NCBI RefSeq assembly: GCF_014280075.1
Contig: NZ_CP047950.1
Span: forward strand, 1,426,001-1,490,000
DNA length: 64,000 nt
Reading direction: 5' to 3'
Source of the DNA: Synechococcus sp. A15-62
GTDB lineage: Bacteria; Cyanobacteriota; Cyanobacteriia; PCC-6307; Cyanobiaceae
Made by a program: the position numbers and the translations under genes. Positions 19,281 through 28,640 of the stretch are shown one piece after another; the stretch's first letter is position 1; the number at the start of each line of letters is the position of its first letter. The notes beneath the pieces are model-generated. The model did no database searches. It worked only from the letters and a program-made list of their open reading frames with translations, and was not told where the DNA came from.

Positions 19281-20837
19281 TCAGGCCGGCAGCGCCCAGG
19301 GGTTCAGGCCCAGGTCGGCCCCAACCCGATGGGCACAGGCAAACCCACTGAAGGCCACAGCGTTGAGGCCCTGGCCGGGGAAACAGGAATCACCAACGCA
19401 GTAGAGGTTTTTCAGGCCCGTGCGGTTGAACGGCATCGGCAGCAGTCCCGGAAGCTGCATCGCCGGAATCGGGCCGTAGCTTCCCTGAAAGCGGCCCAGA
19501 AAACGCCGGTGGCTGCGAGGCGTGCCTATCTCTTTGTGGGTGATGGCATCGGCGAGGCCGGGAAGGATGGCCTCCAGGCGCTGAATCAACCGTGCCGCAT
19601 CCGCCTCCTTTTTCTCGCGGTACTGACTGGGGGTCAGACCTTGCCAGGCCTCCATCGATGAGGGCGTGAAGGTGTGAACGATGTGATGCCCCGCCGGGGC
19701 CAGATCCGGATCCAGCAGCGAGGGCATCGACACAAAGATCACCCCCTGCTCGTCCTCCATCCGGTTCCAGTCTTCGAGCAGGAGGTGATGGCAGTGGGTG
19801 CCGGCCGGAATCAGGTCAGCCCGAACCCCCAGATGCAGCGACAGGAACGAGGGGGAAGGCACATAACGCTTGCGCCAGAACTGCTCCTTGCCAGGGGTGT
19901 GGGCGGCATCCACTAGGGATTGGCCTGAGCGGCGCTGCTCATCACCCGCTCCGGAGAAGGTGTCCCAGCGGGTGGCATTGGAGATCACACGCTTGGCGCG
20001 GATGATCTCGCCATCGGCCAGCTTCACGCCCACCGCCTGATCGTTCTCGATCAACACCTCGGTGACTCGGGCCTTGTAGCGGATGGCGCCGCCGTGGCGT
20101 TCCAATCCCTTCACCAGCTTTTCGGCGATCACGCCGACGCCTCCCTTGGGGTAGTTGATCCCCCCCGCATGCCGATCGGAAAACACCATGCCGGCGTTGA
20201 TCATCGGCGTGCGATCCGCCGGCATAACCGACCAGCAGAAACACTCTATATCAATGAACTTGAGCAGCTGCTCGTCCTTGATGTGCTCGCGGGCCACCGC
20301 CCCGACGTTGAACGGCAGCCAGCGGGCCAGCCCCAAACAGGCCAGTGGTGCCTTAAAGAACACCTTGGTGAGGTATGCCGGATCCTCTAGCGAGAGAAGC
20401 GGCATGGCATCGAGGCAATTGAACACCTGCCAGCAGGTGTCGTAGAAGCGGCGGATCCCCTCAGCCTCATGGGGAAACCGCGCCGTGAGATCGGCGATGA
20501 ACTGCTCGTAGTCGCGATCCACGGCGATGCGCAGCCGACCGGGCATGTGGTACTCGAGCTGGGCGGGGTCGGGGATGGTGTCGCAGTGCTCCCCCACATC
20601 AGCAAGGGCACGGGTGAGCAGGTTGGTGAAACCCTTCTTGCCAAAGCCGAAGATCATCGAAGCCCCCACATCGAAGGTGTAGCCCTCGCGTTTGAAGGCA
20701 CCACCACTGCCGCCGGGGATCAGATACCGCTCCAAAACGAGGGTCTTGGCTCCCTTGGCCGCCAACTGACTGGCGGTGATCAAACCACCGATGCCGGAAC
20801 CGATCACAACGGCATCCCACTGCTGGTTCTCGCTCAT
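19281..20837 (-). CDS. crtH: Carotene cis-trans isomerase CrtISO (CrtH)
   Basis: A 518-residue FAD-dependent enzyme with the dinucleotide-binding motif VVIGSGIGGLITASQL at residues 10-25 and the family motif LERYLIPGGSGGAF. It follows with FDVGASMIFGFG, as in CrtH/CrtISO rather than phytoene desaturases. It isomerises poly-cis lycopene to the all-trans form at thylakoid or cytoplasmic membranes, feeding beta-carotene and zeaxanthin synthesis. The C-terminal LYCVGDSCFPGQGLNAVAFSG is the family's second FAD motif. Assignment is strong. Confidence 0.9.
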   Translation of the reverse strand: MSENQQWDAVVIGSGIGGLITASQLAAKGAKTLVLERYLIPGGSGGAFKREGYTFDVGASMIFGFGKKGFTNLLTRALADVGEHCDTIPDPAQLEYHMPGRLRIAVDRDYEQFIADLTARFPHEAEGIRRFYDTCWQVFNCLDAMPLLSLEDPAYLTKVFFKAPLACLGLARWLPFNVGAVAREHIKDEQLLKFIDIECFCWSVMPADRTPMINAGMVFSDRHAGGINYPKGGVGVIAEKLVKGLERHGGAIRYKARVTEVLIENDQAVGVKLADGEIIRAKRVISNATRWDTFSGAGDEQRRSGQSLVDAAHTPGKEQFWRKRYVPSPSFLSLHLGVRADLIPAGTHCHHLLLEDWNRMEDEQGVIFVSMPSLLDPDLAPAGHHIVHTFTPSSMEAWQGLTPSQYREKKEADAARLIQRLEAILPGLADAITHKEIGTPRSHRRFLGRFQGSYGPIPAMQLPGLLPMPFNRTGLKNLYCVGDSCFPGQGLNAVAFSGFACAHRVGADLGLNPWALPA

Positions 20838-20861
20838 GGCATCGCTTCTTTGGGGGTGACG

Positions 20862-21827
20862 CTAAGGGGCCGTCTGCGGCCTTGGATCCTGGCGGTGAAT
20901 CGGCGGCATCACCGTGAGGATCACCTCAGAGCGCACCGGACGTCCGAGTTCGGCACTGCAGCGGGCATCGATGTGATGGCGCAACCCATCAATCACCCGA
21001 CTTTCCTGGGGCTGCAGCGGATTGATATAAACCACGACAAAGGCCGTGCGGCCGAGCTGCTGCACCGTGAAATCCATCATCTGCAGCTGAAGCCCCACCA
21101 GCTCCTGCATCAACACCATGCGGGTGCGCTGGAGCACATCCGGGTCAGCAGCACAGCCCGCGGCCTGGGCCATGGCATCCCGCAGCGCCGCCAGCGGTTC
21201 GCGCAGCAAGGCCAGGCTCACCGCCAGCACCAGCAGGGCATCGGTGATCGGCGCAAGGACAGACAACGACGTTGCCAAGAGCAGCGGCGACGCCAGCAAG
21301 GCCAGACCCGTGGCCAGGGTGATCACCGCATCGATCAGAGCATTGCGGGCCTCTGTGAGCAGCAGCAGCGAAACCCGACCCGTACGGCGCCAATCCCGGC
21401 GGTGCCGCCAGGCCAGCAGTCCACAAAGCGCCGTCATCAAAGCGGTGTAGAGCGCCACCGGCTCCAGATGCAGCGGCGCAATGCTGTTCCTCCGCCACCA
21501 ATCGATCAAGGTGGAGCAGGAGCTGCCGACGCCAAAGCCGATCACCCCGAGCAGCACCAGGGAGCGAAACAGCACATAGAGGGCTTCCTGGCCTTCGTAG
21601 CCGTAGGGCCAGGCTCGATCCGGCGGCCGCACCACGTTGCAGCTGATGCGACTGGCAATCAAGGACGACCCCACCAACACGGCGGAATAAAGGCCGTCCA
21701 GCAGCAGGGCCGAGGATCCGGTGAGCACATGGGCGGAAAAGCCAGCCAGGGCCATCACTGCGTTGGCTCCAACACCGAAGCGCAGGGAGCGCTGTTCGAT
21801 CCGGCGAGCCTCCGCAGGGATTGTCAT
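20862..21827 (-). CDS. Cation diffusion facilitator-type transporter
   Basis: A 321-residue protein with about five to six membrane helices and a soluble C-terminal domain ending with a His-containing tail. The segment [17 protein letters not shown] resembles the CDF transmembrane helix II metal site (normally HS-x-x-D-x-x-D), but the usual His is missing, so metal specificity is doubtful. CDF proteins export Zn, Fe, Mn or Co in exchange for protons. The gene overlaps trmFO by 4 nt. Confidence 0.7.
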   Translation of the reverse strand: MTIPAEARRIEQRSLRFGVGANAVMALAGFSAHVLTGSSALLLDGLYSAVLVGSSLIASRISCNVVRPPDRAWPYGYEGQEALYVLFRSLVLLGVIGFGVGSSCSTLIDWWRRNSIAPLHLEPVALYTALMTALCGLLAWRHRRDWRRTGRVSLLLLTEARNALIDAVITLATGLALLASPLLLATSLSVLAPITDALLVLAVSLALLREPLAALRDAMAQAAGCAADPDVLQRTRMVLMQELVGLQLQMMDFTVQQLGRTAFVVVYINPLQPQESRVIDGLRHHIDARCSAELGRPVRSEVILTVMPPIHRQDPRPQTAP

Positions 21828-23194
21828 GGCGTCACGGTCTGGGGTTGGAGGGCCCGCATCGGTTCCAGATCCTGCAGGGCACGATCGCGGTAGGCGCCAT
21901 AGCGCGCTCGCTTGTCGCGAATGCGTTCCGGCAGCTCCGGCAACAAACCGAAATTGGGGGGCATCGGCTGGAACTTGGCCGTTGGTGCCTCGCTGACGAA
22001 ATGGGTGAGGGCTCCACTCATGCAGGTGGCCGGCAGATCAATGGGCTCCAGGCCCAGGGCCAGCCGGCCCGCATTGGTGCCGGCCAACCAGCCACCGGCC
22101 ACGGCGGCGGCATAGCCCTCGGTGCCTGTGATCTGGCCGGCCGCCAGGAGGTTGGGGCGCTGGCGGAACTGCAAGGTGGGCTGCAGCAGCTGCGGCGACT
22201 CCAGGAAGGTGTTGCGGTGCATCACCCCGAAGCGCACGAATTCAGCCTGGCCCAGCCCGGGAATCATCTGCAGAACTCGCTTCTGCTCTCCCCATTTGAG
22301 GTTCGTCTGGAAGCCCACCAGATTCCAGAGGCGCCCGTCCTTGTCTTCCTGCCGTAGCTGCACCACCGCATAGGCGCGCTTGGCCCGGCGTACATCGCGA
22401 TCGTTTACATCGCCCCAACGGGGATCCCAGAGCCCGATCGGCTTTAGGGGGCCATAACGCATGGTGTCTTCACCACGACGCGCCAACTCCTCTATCGGCA
22501 GGCACCCCTCAAAGAAGGTGGCGTCGTTCTTGTCGAAGTCTTTGAGTTCCGCCTGCTCGGCTTCCAGCAGGGCCTGGCGAAAGGCCAGGTACTGCTCCTT
22601 GTCCATCGGACAGTTGATGTAATCCGCATCGCCCTTGTCGTAGCGGCTGGCGCGGAAGGCCACCGACAGATCGATGCTGTCCCCATGCACGATCGGGCTG
22701 GCCGCATCAAAGAAGTGGCAGTCGGCGCGGCCGGTGAACTGGCGCAGATCTTCCGCCAGCGGTTCACTCGTAAGTGGCCCCGTCGCCAAAACGGTAATCG
22801 CCTCCACCGGCGGCAAAGTTTGCTGCTCGCGCCGTTCAATCGTGACCAGGGGATGCTGGTCAAGAGCCTCAGTAAGGGCAGCGCTGTAACGACCGCGATC
22901 CACGGCCAAGGCTCCGCCGGCCGGCACAGCGTGGGTGTCAGCCGTGCCGATCACCAACGAGCCAAGCCTGCGCAGTTCCTCCTGCAGCAAGCCCGCGGCG
23001 CGGTCGCTGCTCAGAGCGCCAAAGCTGTTGCTGCACACCAGTTCAGCGAAATCGCTGCTGTGGTGCGCAGGGGAGCGCCGGATCGGACGCATCTCCACCA
23101 GGGTGACCGCAACCCCTGCTCGGGCGATCTGCCATGCCGCCTCAGTGCCGGCGAGACCGGCACCAAGAACGGTGACATGGCGAGATTGAGACAA
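21824..23194 (-). CDS. trmFO: TrmFO, folate-dependent tRNA U54 methyltransferase
   Basis: A 456-residue FAD protein with the Rossmann motif [19 protein letters not shown] at residues 9-27. It has the family-specific [18 protein letters not shown] and ELVCSNSFG, and a C-terminal [16 protein letters not shown]. It methylates U54 of tRNA using methylenetetrahydrofolate and FADH2, giving ribothymidine in the T-loop. Length and motifs are fully normal. Formerly called Gid. Confidence 0.93.
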   Translation of the reverse strand: MSQSRHVTVLGAGLAGTEAAWQIARAGVAVTLVEMRPIRRSPAHHSSDFAELVCSNSFGALSSDRAAGLLQEELRRLGSLVIGTADTHAVPAGGALAVDRGRYSAALTEALDQHPLVTIERREQQTLPPVEAITVLATGPLTSEPLAEDLRQFTGRADCHFFDAASPIVHGDSIDLSVAFRASRYDKGDADYINCPMDKEQYLAFRQALLEAEQAELKDFDKNDATFFEGCLPIEELARRGEDTMRYGPLKPIGLWDPRWGDVNDRDVRRAKRAYAVVQLRQEDKDGRLWNLVGFQTNLKWGEQKRVLQMIPGLGQAEFVRFGVMHRNTFLESPQLLQPTLQFRQRPNLLAAGQITGTEGYAAAVAGGWLAGTNAGRLALGLEPIDLPATCMSGALTHFVSEAPTAKFQPMPPNFGLLPELPERIRDKRARYGAYRDRALQDLEPMRALQPQTVTP

Positions 23195-23241
23195 CCGGCA
23201 GCATCAAGCAGCCTTCAGCCTACGAAGCTGGCTTACCTGGA

Positions 23242-23454
23242 TCAGGCGCGGCTGCGCTTGAGCATCAGCTGCAGCTGACCCACAGCCGCACGGCCGATGT
23301 TGAAAGCAGCCCAGCTGACGGCGGCCAGGATCGGGGCAACCACCAGGAACAGGCGGGCATCGATACCCAGAACTTGGCCCGTGGTGATCACGCTGAAGGC
23401 CGAGTAACCGACGATCACCAGGATGAGGACCAGACCGATGGCAACTCGGACCAT
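23242..23454 (-). CDS. psbY: PsbY-like photosystem II small protein
   Basis: The C-terminal 40 residues (DARLFLVVAPILAAVSWAAF then NIGRAAVGQLQLMLKRSRA) match the PsbY layout: one membrane helix followed by a basic tail. As read from the ATG at 23454 the protein is 70 residues with a second, N-terminal helix (VAIGLVLILVIVGYSAF), longer than the usual 35-40 residue subunit. No standard start codon lies directly before DARLF, though a GTG before ITTGQVLG would give 49 residues. PsbY sits at the edge of PSII near cytochrome b559. Confidence 0.6.
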   Translation of the reverse strand: MVRVAIGLVLILVIVGYSAFSVITTGQVLGIDARLFLVVAPILAAVSWAAFNIGRAAVGQLQLMLKRSRA

Positions 23455-23557
23455 TCTTGAAAACGGAAATCTGTGTCGCCGATCTTACGGACTTCTTCGT
23501 TGATCCCACGACCTTCCTTGAAAGCTGATCGAATTCGCAGCAATCAGAGGAGTGCGT

Positions 23558-24070
23558 TCACGGCCTGATCTGGGCATGGGATGCCGCCAATTGCGCGTAG
23601 CGCCGGGCATGGCAGCGCTGTTCATCAATCGCCTCAGGCGATAACTCCCGCTTCACCGCCGCTGGCGCGCCCATCACCAGGGTTCCGGGAGGCACATCCT
23701 TGGTGACAACAGAACCAGCAGCCACCAGGGCGCCTGCACCGACGGTGACGCCATTGAGAACGATGGCACCAATTCCCACCAGGCATCCATCCTCGAGCGT
23801 GGCGCCGTGGATGACAGCCCTGTGCCCCACGGTGACATCAGCACCGAGGCGAACCGGCTGCCCCGGATCGCCATGGAGCACGGCACCGTCTTGAACATTG
23901 CTGCCTGCTCCGATGCTGATCTGCTCGAGATCGCCGCGCGCAACCGCTGTGGGCCAGAGGCTGCTGCCCGCTGCCATCTGCACATCACCAATCACGACGG
24001 CGGATTCAGCAACCCAGGCGGCGGCATCGATCTGAGGATCGTGCCAGGGCTTGGAGCCAGTCATGGCCAT
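23558..24070 (-). CDS. Gamma-carbonic-anhydrase-like hexapeptide protein
   Basis: A 170-residue left-handed beta-helix protein. [22 protein letters not shown] and [20 protein letters not shown] supply the three histidines that bind zinc between subunits of the gamma-CA (YrdA/CaiE-like) trimer. Many relatives are inactive as carbonic anhydrases or are acyltransferases. The alternative start MAMTG versus MTG is undecided. It is transcribed away from the adjacent tRNA-Lys. Confidence 0.82.
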   Translation of the reverse strand: MAMTGSKPWHDPQIDAAAWVAESAVVIGDVQMAAGSSLWPTAVARGDLEQISIGAGSNVQDGAVLHGDPGQPVRLGADVTVGHRAVIHGATLEDGCLVGIGAIVLNGVTVGAGALVAAGSVVTKDVPPGTLVMGAPAAVKRELSPEAIDEQRCHARRYAQLAASHAQIRP

Positions 24071-24149
24071 GGTTCAGCAGCCACCAGTCTCCCCGGCGAC
24101 CTGAGTGATAACCTCATTTGGTGCCGAAATGGCATGCCCAAGCGGGCAC

Positions 24150-24221
24150 GGGTCGCTAGCTCAGCGGTAGAGCATCCGGCTTTTAACCGGCTGGTCCTGA
24201 GTTCGAATCTCAGGCGACCCA
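24150..24221 (+). tRNA. trnK: tRNA-Lys (UUU)
   Basis: A 72-nt cloverleaf. The acceptor stem GGGTCGC pairs with GCGACCC plus discriminator A, the D arm contains GCTC-AGCGGTA-GAGC, the anticodon stem-loop is CCGGC-TTTTAAC-CGG with anticodon TTT, and the T arm carries GTTCGAATC. CCA is not encoded. Confidence 0.95.
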
Positions 24222-24234
24222 TATCAACGAATTG

Positions 24235-24408
24235 ATGTCGTCTCGTGACTCAACAGAGCCGACGAGCCAACGGCTGTTAGAAAGCCGTGAATCTCTGATC
24301 AAGCCAACAGTTCAGATGGCGTATTTCGCATTTTTTGGCGTCACGATTCTTCTGGCATTGCTGGGTGGTTTGTTTTCTCGAGTGGCCGCAGAGCGCTACT
24401 GGATGTGA
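24235..24408 (+). CDS. Small single-helix membrane protein
   Basis: A 57-codon frame beginning ATG TCG TCT CGT. The N-terminal 28 residues are hydrophilic, followed by one membrane helix (YFAFFGVTILLALLGGLFS) and a short tail ending RYWM. An internal ATG at 24316 would give a 30-residue helix-only peptide like tiny photosynthetic subunits, but I do not recognise it as one. It lies between tRNA-Lys and an oxidoreductase gene on the same strand. Confidence 0.55.
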   Translation: MSSRDSTEPTSQRLLESRESLIKPTVQMAYFAFFGVTILLALLGGLFSRVAAERYWM

Positions 24409-24417
24409 TCAGCGGCG

Positions 24418-25584
24418 GTGGCTTCAGCAAACGTGGCTGAGGTTGATCTCGCCGTTATCGGTGCAGGACTGGCTGGCTGCAGCCTGATTGGCCGGCTCCA
24501 GCAGCTGGGATCGAATCTCAACATCGCTTTGATTGAGGCTGGCCGGGGGCCAGGTGGGCGCACGGCCACGCGCAGGAGACGGGAGCAGAGCGGCTGGCTG
24601 CTCAACCATGGAGCACCGGGCTTTGGCCTGAGTGAATCCATGTCGGAGGAAATGGAAGCTCTGCTTGCACCGTTGCGCTCGGCGGGTGTTCTTCAGCGTG
24701 ACGAGCGAGCTGTGCTTTCTCTCAACGCTCAGGCGGATTTGTCTCCGGCCAACAGCCCCGACGCCTTTCCGGAAGGGGGCTGGTGGCATGGTGTTCCCAG
24801 CATGGCCAGCATCTGCGAGGCGCTGCTCGATGCAGCTGGTTCCGCGCAACTGAGCTGCAAGTTCGAAACCCGTGTGCGCTGGCTGGAGCGCCGCCGGGAT
24901 CACTGGCTGCTGGAGAACGAGAATCGAACCTGGAGCCTCAGGTCCAAGCGCCTTGTGCTCAGTGGGACACTGCTTGCCCATCCCCGTTCCCTGAAGATGT
25001 TGGCCTGGAACGACGTCCCTCTGCGCACAGCCGTTGCAGAAGGCATGGATGACGACCTCGACAAGGCACTGAGCCTGCTGCAACACAGCCAAGCCGAGGT
25101 GCGCTGGAACCTGATGGTGGATCTGGGTGTACTCGCGCTCAACAGTGAACAGCTGCCGGCTCAGATCTGGTTGGACGACAACGCCAAGACACGCTGGAAG
25201 GTGGAACGCCTCGTGCTGCAGCCACAAAGCGATGGTCGCTGGGGGCTTGTGGTGCATGGCTTGGATTCCGGGGAAGCAATCACGCCCGAAAGCCAGAGGC
25301 GCCTGATGGCTCTAGAGCAACGGCGCCTGGTGGAGCTGTTGCCCGAACTGATGCAAGCCCTGCCGGTTGTTTCGGCTGCAATAAACCAGGCGACACCGCT
25401 GGGTGTGATGCGCTGGGGAGCCTCACGGCCCCTCAACAATCCCTTGCCACAAGAGCTGCAATGGTGCCCCACCAGCGCCGTGGGATTCTGCGGCGACTGG
25501 ATCGAAGGGCCTGGCTTCGGGAGAGCAGAGGGAGCGATCAGCAGCGGCGTCAACCTGGCTGAACGTCTGCACGTCGACCGCTAA
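24418..25584 (+). CDS. FAD/NAD(P)-dependent oxidoreductase, renalase-like
   Basis: A 388-residue flavoprotein with the dinucleotide fold VDLAVIGAGLAGCSLIGRL near residue 8, an acidic strand end (LIEAGRGPGGRTATRR) and the C-terminal FAD contact VGFCGDWIEGPGFGRAEGAI. This pattern is shared by the amine-oxidase/renalase-like family common in cyanobacteria. The start is a GTG 10 bp after the stop of the preceding small gene. Its substrate is unknown. Confidence 0.8.
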   Translation: MASANVAEVDLAVIGAGLAGCSLIGRLQQLGSNLNIALIEAGRGPGGRTATRRRREQSGWLLNHGAPGFGLSESMSEEMEALLAPLRSAGVLQRDERAVLSLNAQADLSPANSPDAFPEGGWWHGVPSMASICEALLDAAGSAQLSCKFETRVRWLERRRDHWLLENENRTWSLRSKRLVLSGTLLAHPRSLKMLAWNDVPLRTAVAEGMDDDLDKALSLLQHSQAEVRWNLMVDLGVLALNSEQLPAQIWLDDNAKTRWKVERLVLQPQSDGRWGLVVHGLDSGEAITPESQRRLMALEQRRLVELLPELMQALPVVSAAINQATPLGVMRWGASRPLNNPLPQELQWCPTSAVGFCGDWIEGPGFGRAEGAISSGVNLAERLHVDR

Positions 25585-25597
25585 TCTCTAAAAGCAC

Positions 25598-25671
25598 CGG
25601 GGAGTGGCGCAGTTTGGTAGCGCGCTTGCTTTGGGAGCAAGATGCCGCAGGTTCGAATCCTGTCTCCCCGA
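25598..25671 (+). tRNA. trnP: tRNA-Pro (UGG)
   Basis: A 74-nt cloverleaf. CGGGGAG pairs with CTCCCCG plus A, the D arm is GCGC-AGTTTGGTA-GCGC, the anticodon stem-loop CTTGC-TTTGGGA-GCAAG has anticodon TGG, and the T loop is GTTCGAATC. A tyrosine integrase gene lies less than 200 bp downstream, the arrangement of elements that insert at tRNA 3' ends. Confidence 0.95.
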
Positions 25672-25701
25672 TGCCCATCAGTCCCCAGCTGATACCTGAG
25701 A

Positions 25702-25726
25702 CCTCAGTCAATGACTGGGGTTTTTT
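25702..25726 (+). terminator. Rho-independent terminator after tRNA-Pro
   Basis: An 8-bp stem (CCTCAGTC with GACTGGGG, one G-U pair) and a 3-nt loop are followed by six T residues. It should end the tRNA-Pro transcript, and perhaps that of the oxidoreductase upstream, before the integrase gene. Confidence 0.85.
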
Positions 25727-25859
25727 ATTACCTTGACATAGGCACAGCGTCCCTACTCACCCGGTCACAAATGGCCGAGAGGGGTCCCGTTTGGGCTGTT
25801 TAGTGTCGATTCTGGTAACGTTTGGGAGTCAGGTAAGCAAGACGTTCAGTAGATGAGCG

Positions 25860-27083
25860 ATGGGCGTCCACAAATCAGGCGCAGCCTGGGAGGTTGCATT
25901 ACGAGGAAAGGTTCAAAAGCTGAACCCACGACTGCGGATCCTGAAGGCCAAGTCAGGAAAGACACAGGTCCGATTCACCTTTGCCCCTGGTGACGTAGCC
26001 AGTGCAACTCTCAAAATCGACTGGGATCTCCTCTCTGATTCGTCGATCTGGGAAACCGTTCAGCGGCTGGACAGCCTCATGAAGGACGGGATGCCTCTAA
26101 AGACAGCAGCAGCGGCAGCGCAGGCAGGAGCCACCGGCAGCGGTACTGAGGCCTGCGGAACGGATTGGCTTTCAGGCTCCCGTGCTTTCGAAAAGCAGCT
26201 GGAAGCAGGTGGCGTTTCAACCACCACTTGGAATCAGCAATACCGGGCACCGATCAGAACAGTGGTCGAAATCATGACCAGTGAGCACCCAGCACTGAGC
26301 AGCGATGAGCTGATGGGCCGGGTTCTGGCTGAGCACGAATGGGAACGCAATACCCCACGAGCATTCACAGCCTCGAATGCCATCAACCGGTTCTCTGACT
26401 TCATGGCGAGAGAACAGGGGGCAGGGCCGTCATTCAATCGACTCTCACCTGCTGGTCTCGAGAAGCACCGAGGCAAGAGAAGAGAAGCTCAGGGGAACAA
26501 GTCATCAACCCTGGAAGACACAGAGATCCTTTGGTTCCTGGAGAAGCACCAAGACAACCCATACATGGAGAGCCTGCGGGTGATGGCTGTCTACGGGCTA
26601 CGGCCTGAAGAACTTCGTCACCTCTCTGTCAAAACCCAGGGTGGTGAATCCTTCCTGTGGTGCAGCTACGAAAAGAAGTCAAGCCGGGGTGATGCCACCA
26701 AGCCACGCCGGGTGGAGCCATGCCAGCTGAGGGACGCTGAAGGGGATGTGGTCGATTGGAAGCTCCTAGCCCGATTGAAGTCAGGTGATCTGGAGCTACC
26801 GCACTTCCCGTCTGCCGGCTCAGTGTCTGACCGGATCAACACCATGCTCCGTGGATCAGCTGCATGGCTGGCTCTCCTAGCGGCGAAGCAGAAGGAAGAC
26901 CCCAACGCAAACCTCACTGCCTACTGCTTCCGCCACAGCTATTCACTCCGAGCCCACCACCGTGGAATTGGTGTGGAGGATGCCGCTGCATCGATGGGTC
27001 ACAGCCCGATCACGCATGTGAAGGCCTACCCGTGGTGCAGCCAGCGAAAAGTCACCAGCGCCTTTGCTAGGGCTAATGGATAA
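25860..27083 (+). CDS. Tyrosine recombinase (integrase 1)
   Basis: A 407-residue phage-type integrase. The catalytic domain has the first Arg in YGLRPEELRHL near residue 248, the H-x-x-R box in CFRHSYSLR near 357-363, the second His in MGHSPITH and the nucleophile Tyr in VKAYPW near 390. It is homologous over the catalytic domain to the integrase at 51177: both share YGLRPEELR, a PRRVEP/PRRLHP region and LxxYxFRHxY. It sits just after tRNA-Pro, a likely attachment gene. All catalytic residues are present, so it may be active although its element looks decayed. Confidence 0.9.
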   Translation: MGVHKSGAAWEVALRGKVQKLNPRLRILKAKSGKTQVRFTFAPGDVASATLKIDWDLLSDSSIWETVQRLDSLMKDGMPLKTAAAAAQAGATGSGTEACGTDWLSGSRAFEKQLEAGGVSTTTWNQQYRAPIRTVVEIMTSEHPALSSDELMGRVLAEHEWERNTPRAFTASNAINRFSDFMAREQGAGPSFNRLSPAGLEKHRGKRREAQGNKSSTLEDTEILWFLEKHQDNPYMESLRVMAVYGLRPEELRHLSVKTQGGESFLWCSYEKKSSRGDATKPRRVEPCQLRDAEGDVVDWKLLARLKSGDLELPHFPSAGSVSDRINTMLRGSAAWLALLAAKQKEDPNANLTAYCFRHSYSLRAHHRGIGVEDAAASMGHSPITHVKAYPWCSQRKVTSAFARANG

Positions 27084-27293
27084 ATAGGGACTAGAACCTG
27101 ATTGAAAAATTGCTGGGTAAAAGTCTCACCGAATAACCACAAAGCTGGTCAGATCCAGTTACAGTTAGTCAAGCAACTCCACATCCGGGCGTCATTGCGC
27201 AGTGTCCCGGCTGCAAGTGCTGATAACTAAGCCAGTGACACAGCCGGAAGGCTGCTAGTCACAGCCCACTTACCTTTATCTAGAAGACCAGAA

Positions 27294-27572
27294 GTGCAGA
27301 AACTGCATGAGTTCGTCTCGCGTGCCGAGGCAGAAGCTCTTTTTTCCGTATCCACTAAGACCTTGCAGCGCTTGCGCAATGAAGGGTTCCTTCGCAAGGG
27401 AATCGAGTGGCGACACAAGTTCCCTAATCGGAAAGTTTCAGCAGTTATCTATCACCTACCGAGCTGCGAGAAGCGTATGCAACAACTGTCCAAGCAAAGG
27501 CCCAATCAAAGGAGGAAAACAGCAGAAAAGGGGATTCGCAGGGAAGGCACTGAAATTTGGTACACCAATTAA
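27294..27572 (+). CDS. Excisionase-like HTH protein
   Basis: A 92-residue protein with GTG start. Its N-terminal half is a MerR/Xis-type helix-turn-helix (FVSRAEAEALFSVSTKTLQR) followed by a wing-like segment (GIEWRHKFPNRKVSAVIY). The same pattern occurs in the protein at 62931 in the second element (WVAESEAAELLAIKNSTIRT, then PNGPVTYN). Next to an integrase, such a protein is probably the directionality factor or a small repressor. Confidence 0.6.
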   Translation: MQKLHEFVSRAEAEALFSVSTKTLQRLRNEGFLRKGIEWRHKFPNRKVSAVIYHLPSCEKRMQQLSKQRPNQRRKTAEKGIRREGTEIWYTN

Positions 27573-27713
27573 AAGAGGGCTACAAGGAGACACAACAGCC
27601 TTAAGACCAAGCGATCAGAGGTGGAAACCTTCTACACAAGCGATTAGTAGATATATCCGCGGATCAGGAACAGAACACAGCAAAACAGTAAATCACCAAA
27701 ACAACAAGTACAA

Positions 27714-28379
27714 GTGAAAAAACAGCTTCCAAAGACAAAGAAAAAGAAAAAGCCAGAGATCAACTCAGTCATTTTGGACGGACCTCCACCCATACAAAGA
27801 ATCATCAAAGACATTGAATCAGTATCTGCCCAAACAATTGCTGTGTATGCACATCTTTGGGAATCCGCCTATTGGGATCAAAATCTAGACAGGGCCGACA
27901 GAGAATTCTGGTCAGACAAGCGAGACACAGGTGGAATAACATATTGGAGCATCGACGGTCTAGCGAAACAACTGCACATCGGACATACAACAGCGGAGAA
28001 GGCAATTAACACCTTGATCAAGCATGGTTTTATTCGTGTACTCCATTTCATACCGACAAAAAAGGGGAAGAAAAAGAGAAAAATTCAAATCATTCATCCT
28101 TCTCAAATCAACAATGTCCGAGAGTCGCTTGAGATACTTGAAGAACCCTATGGCTTATGCCCACACACGACAGCAAAGCAGATTGTTGAACCTATTGACT
28201 TTGAGTTTGAATCATTTCTAGAAGCAGAAGAAGAGAAGTTCACACGCAGCAAATGGCCTTATGGACCACTCCAGATCGAATGGACCAACTTTACTCAGCT
28301 ACTAAATAAACACTTTAAATACTTAGACCTGCTAGCAAAGGAAGAATGCCGATATTCCAACCTCGTTGAAGGCCATTAA
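27714..28379 (+). CDS. Winged-helix DNA-binding protein, replication-initiator-like
   Basis: A 221-residue protein with a very basic N-terminus (LPKTKKKKKPEINS) and a central winged-helix segment (YWSIDGLAKQLHIGHTTAEK then AINTLIKHGFIRVLHF), as in HTH_36 or DnaD/Rep-type proteins of plasmids and integrative elements. The C-terminal third has no recognised domain. The GTG start follows an AAACAACAAG-rich leader. Its place after integrase and Xis-like genes suggests a replication or regulation role; function is inferred. Confidence 0.55.
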   Translation: MKKQLPKTKKKKKPEINSVILDGPPPIQRIIKDIESVSAQTIAVYAHLWESAYWDQNLDRADREFWSDKRDTGGITYWSIDGLAKQLHIGHTTAEKAINTLIKHGFIRVLHFIPTKKGKKKRKIQIIHPSQINNVRESLEILEEPYGLCPHTTAKQIVEPIDFEFESFLEAEEEKFTRSKWPYGPLQIEWTNFTQLLNKHFKYLDLLAKEECRYSNLVEGH

Positions 28380-28507
28380 GTTACTGATGTGAATTTAGTG
28401 AGCATGGCCACGCATCACTCTGCCCTTATAAAACCAAATATCTAAAATGTGTCTCTACAAAATAAAGGGAACCTTTTGGTTGTCACGCCTCGCAGAGGAC
28501 AGCTCAC

Positions 28508-28588
28508 ATGGACACGATCTTCAACAAAGCACAAGGTGCTATTCAAGCAAAAAAGACTCTTGAGCCTGAGACTGATCTAGAAGACTAA
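28508..28588 (+). CDS. Possible 26-residue peptide
   Basis: A short ATG-started frame coding a hydrophilic peptide ending EPETDLED. No strong ribosome site is visible. It is listed because it falls in an otherwise empty 260-bp gap; it may be chance. Confidence 0.22.
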   Translation: MDTIFNKAQGAIQAKKTLEPETDLED

Positions 28589-28640
28589 TATTTCTACCAA
28601 AACCCTAAAGACTTGGTATCAACACACCGTCCACACTCGC

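Noticed and set aside
20469-21893. 474-residue plus-strand open frame
   Set aside because: It runs antisense through the crtISO and cation-transporter genes and is rich in His, Gln and Arg, typical for the reverse strand of GC-rich genes.
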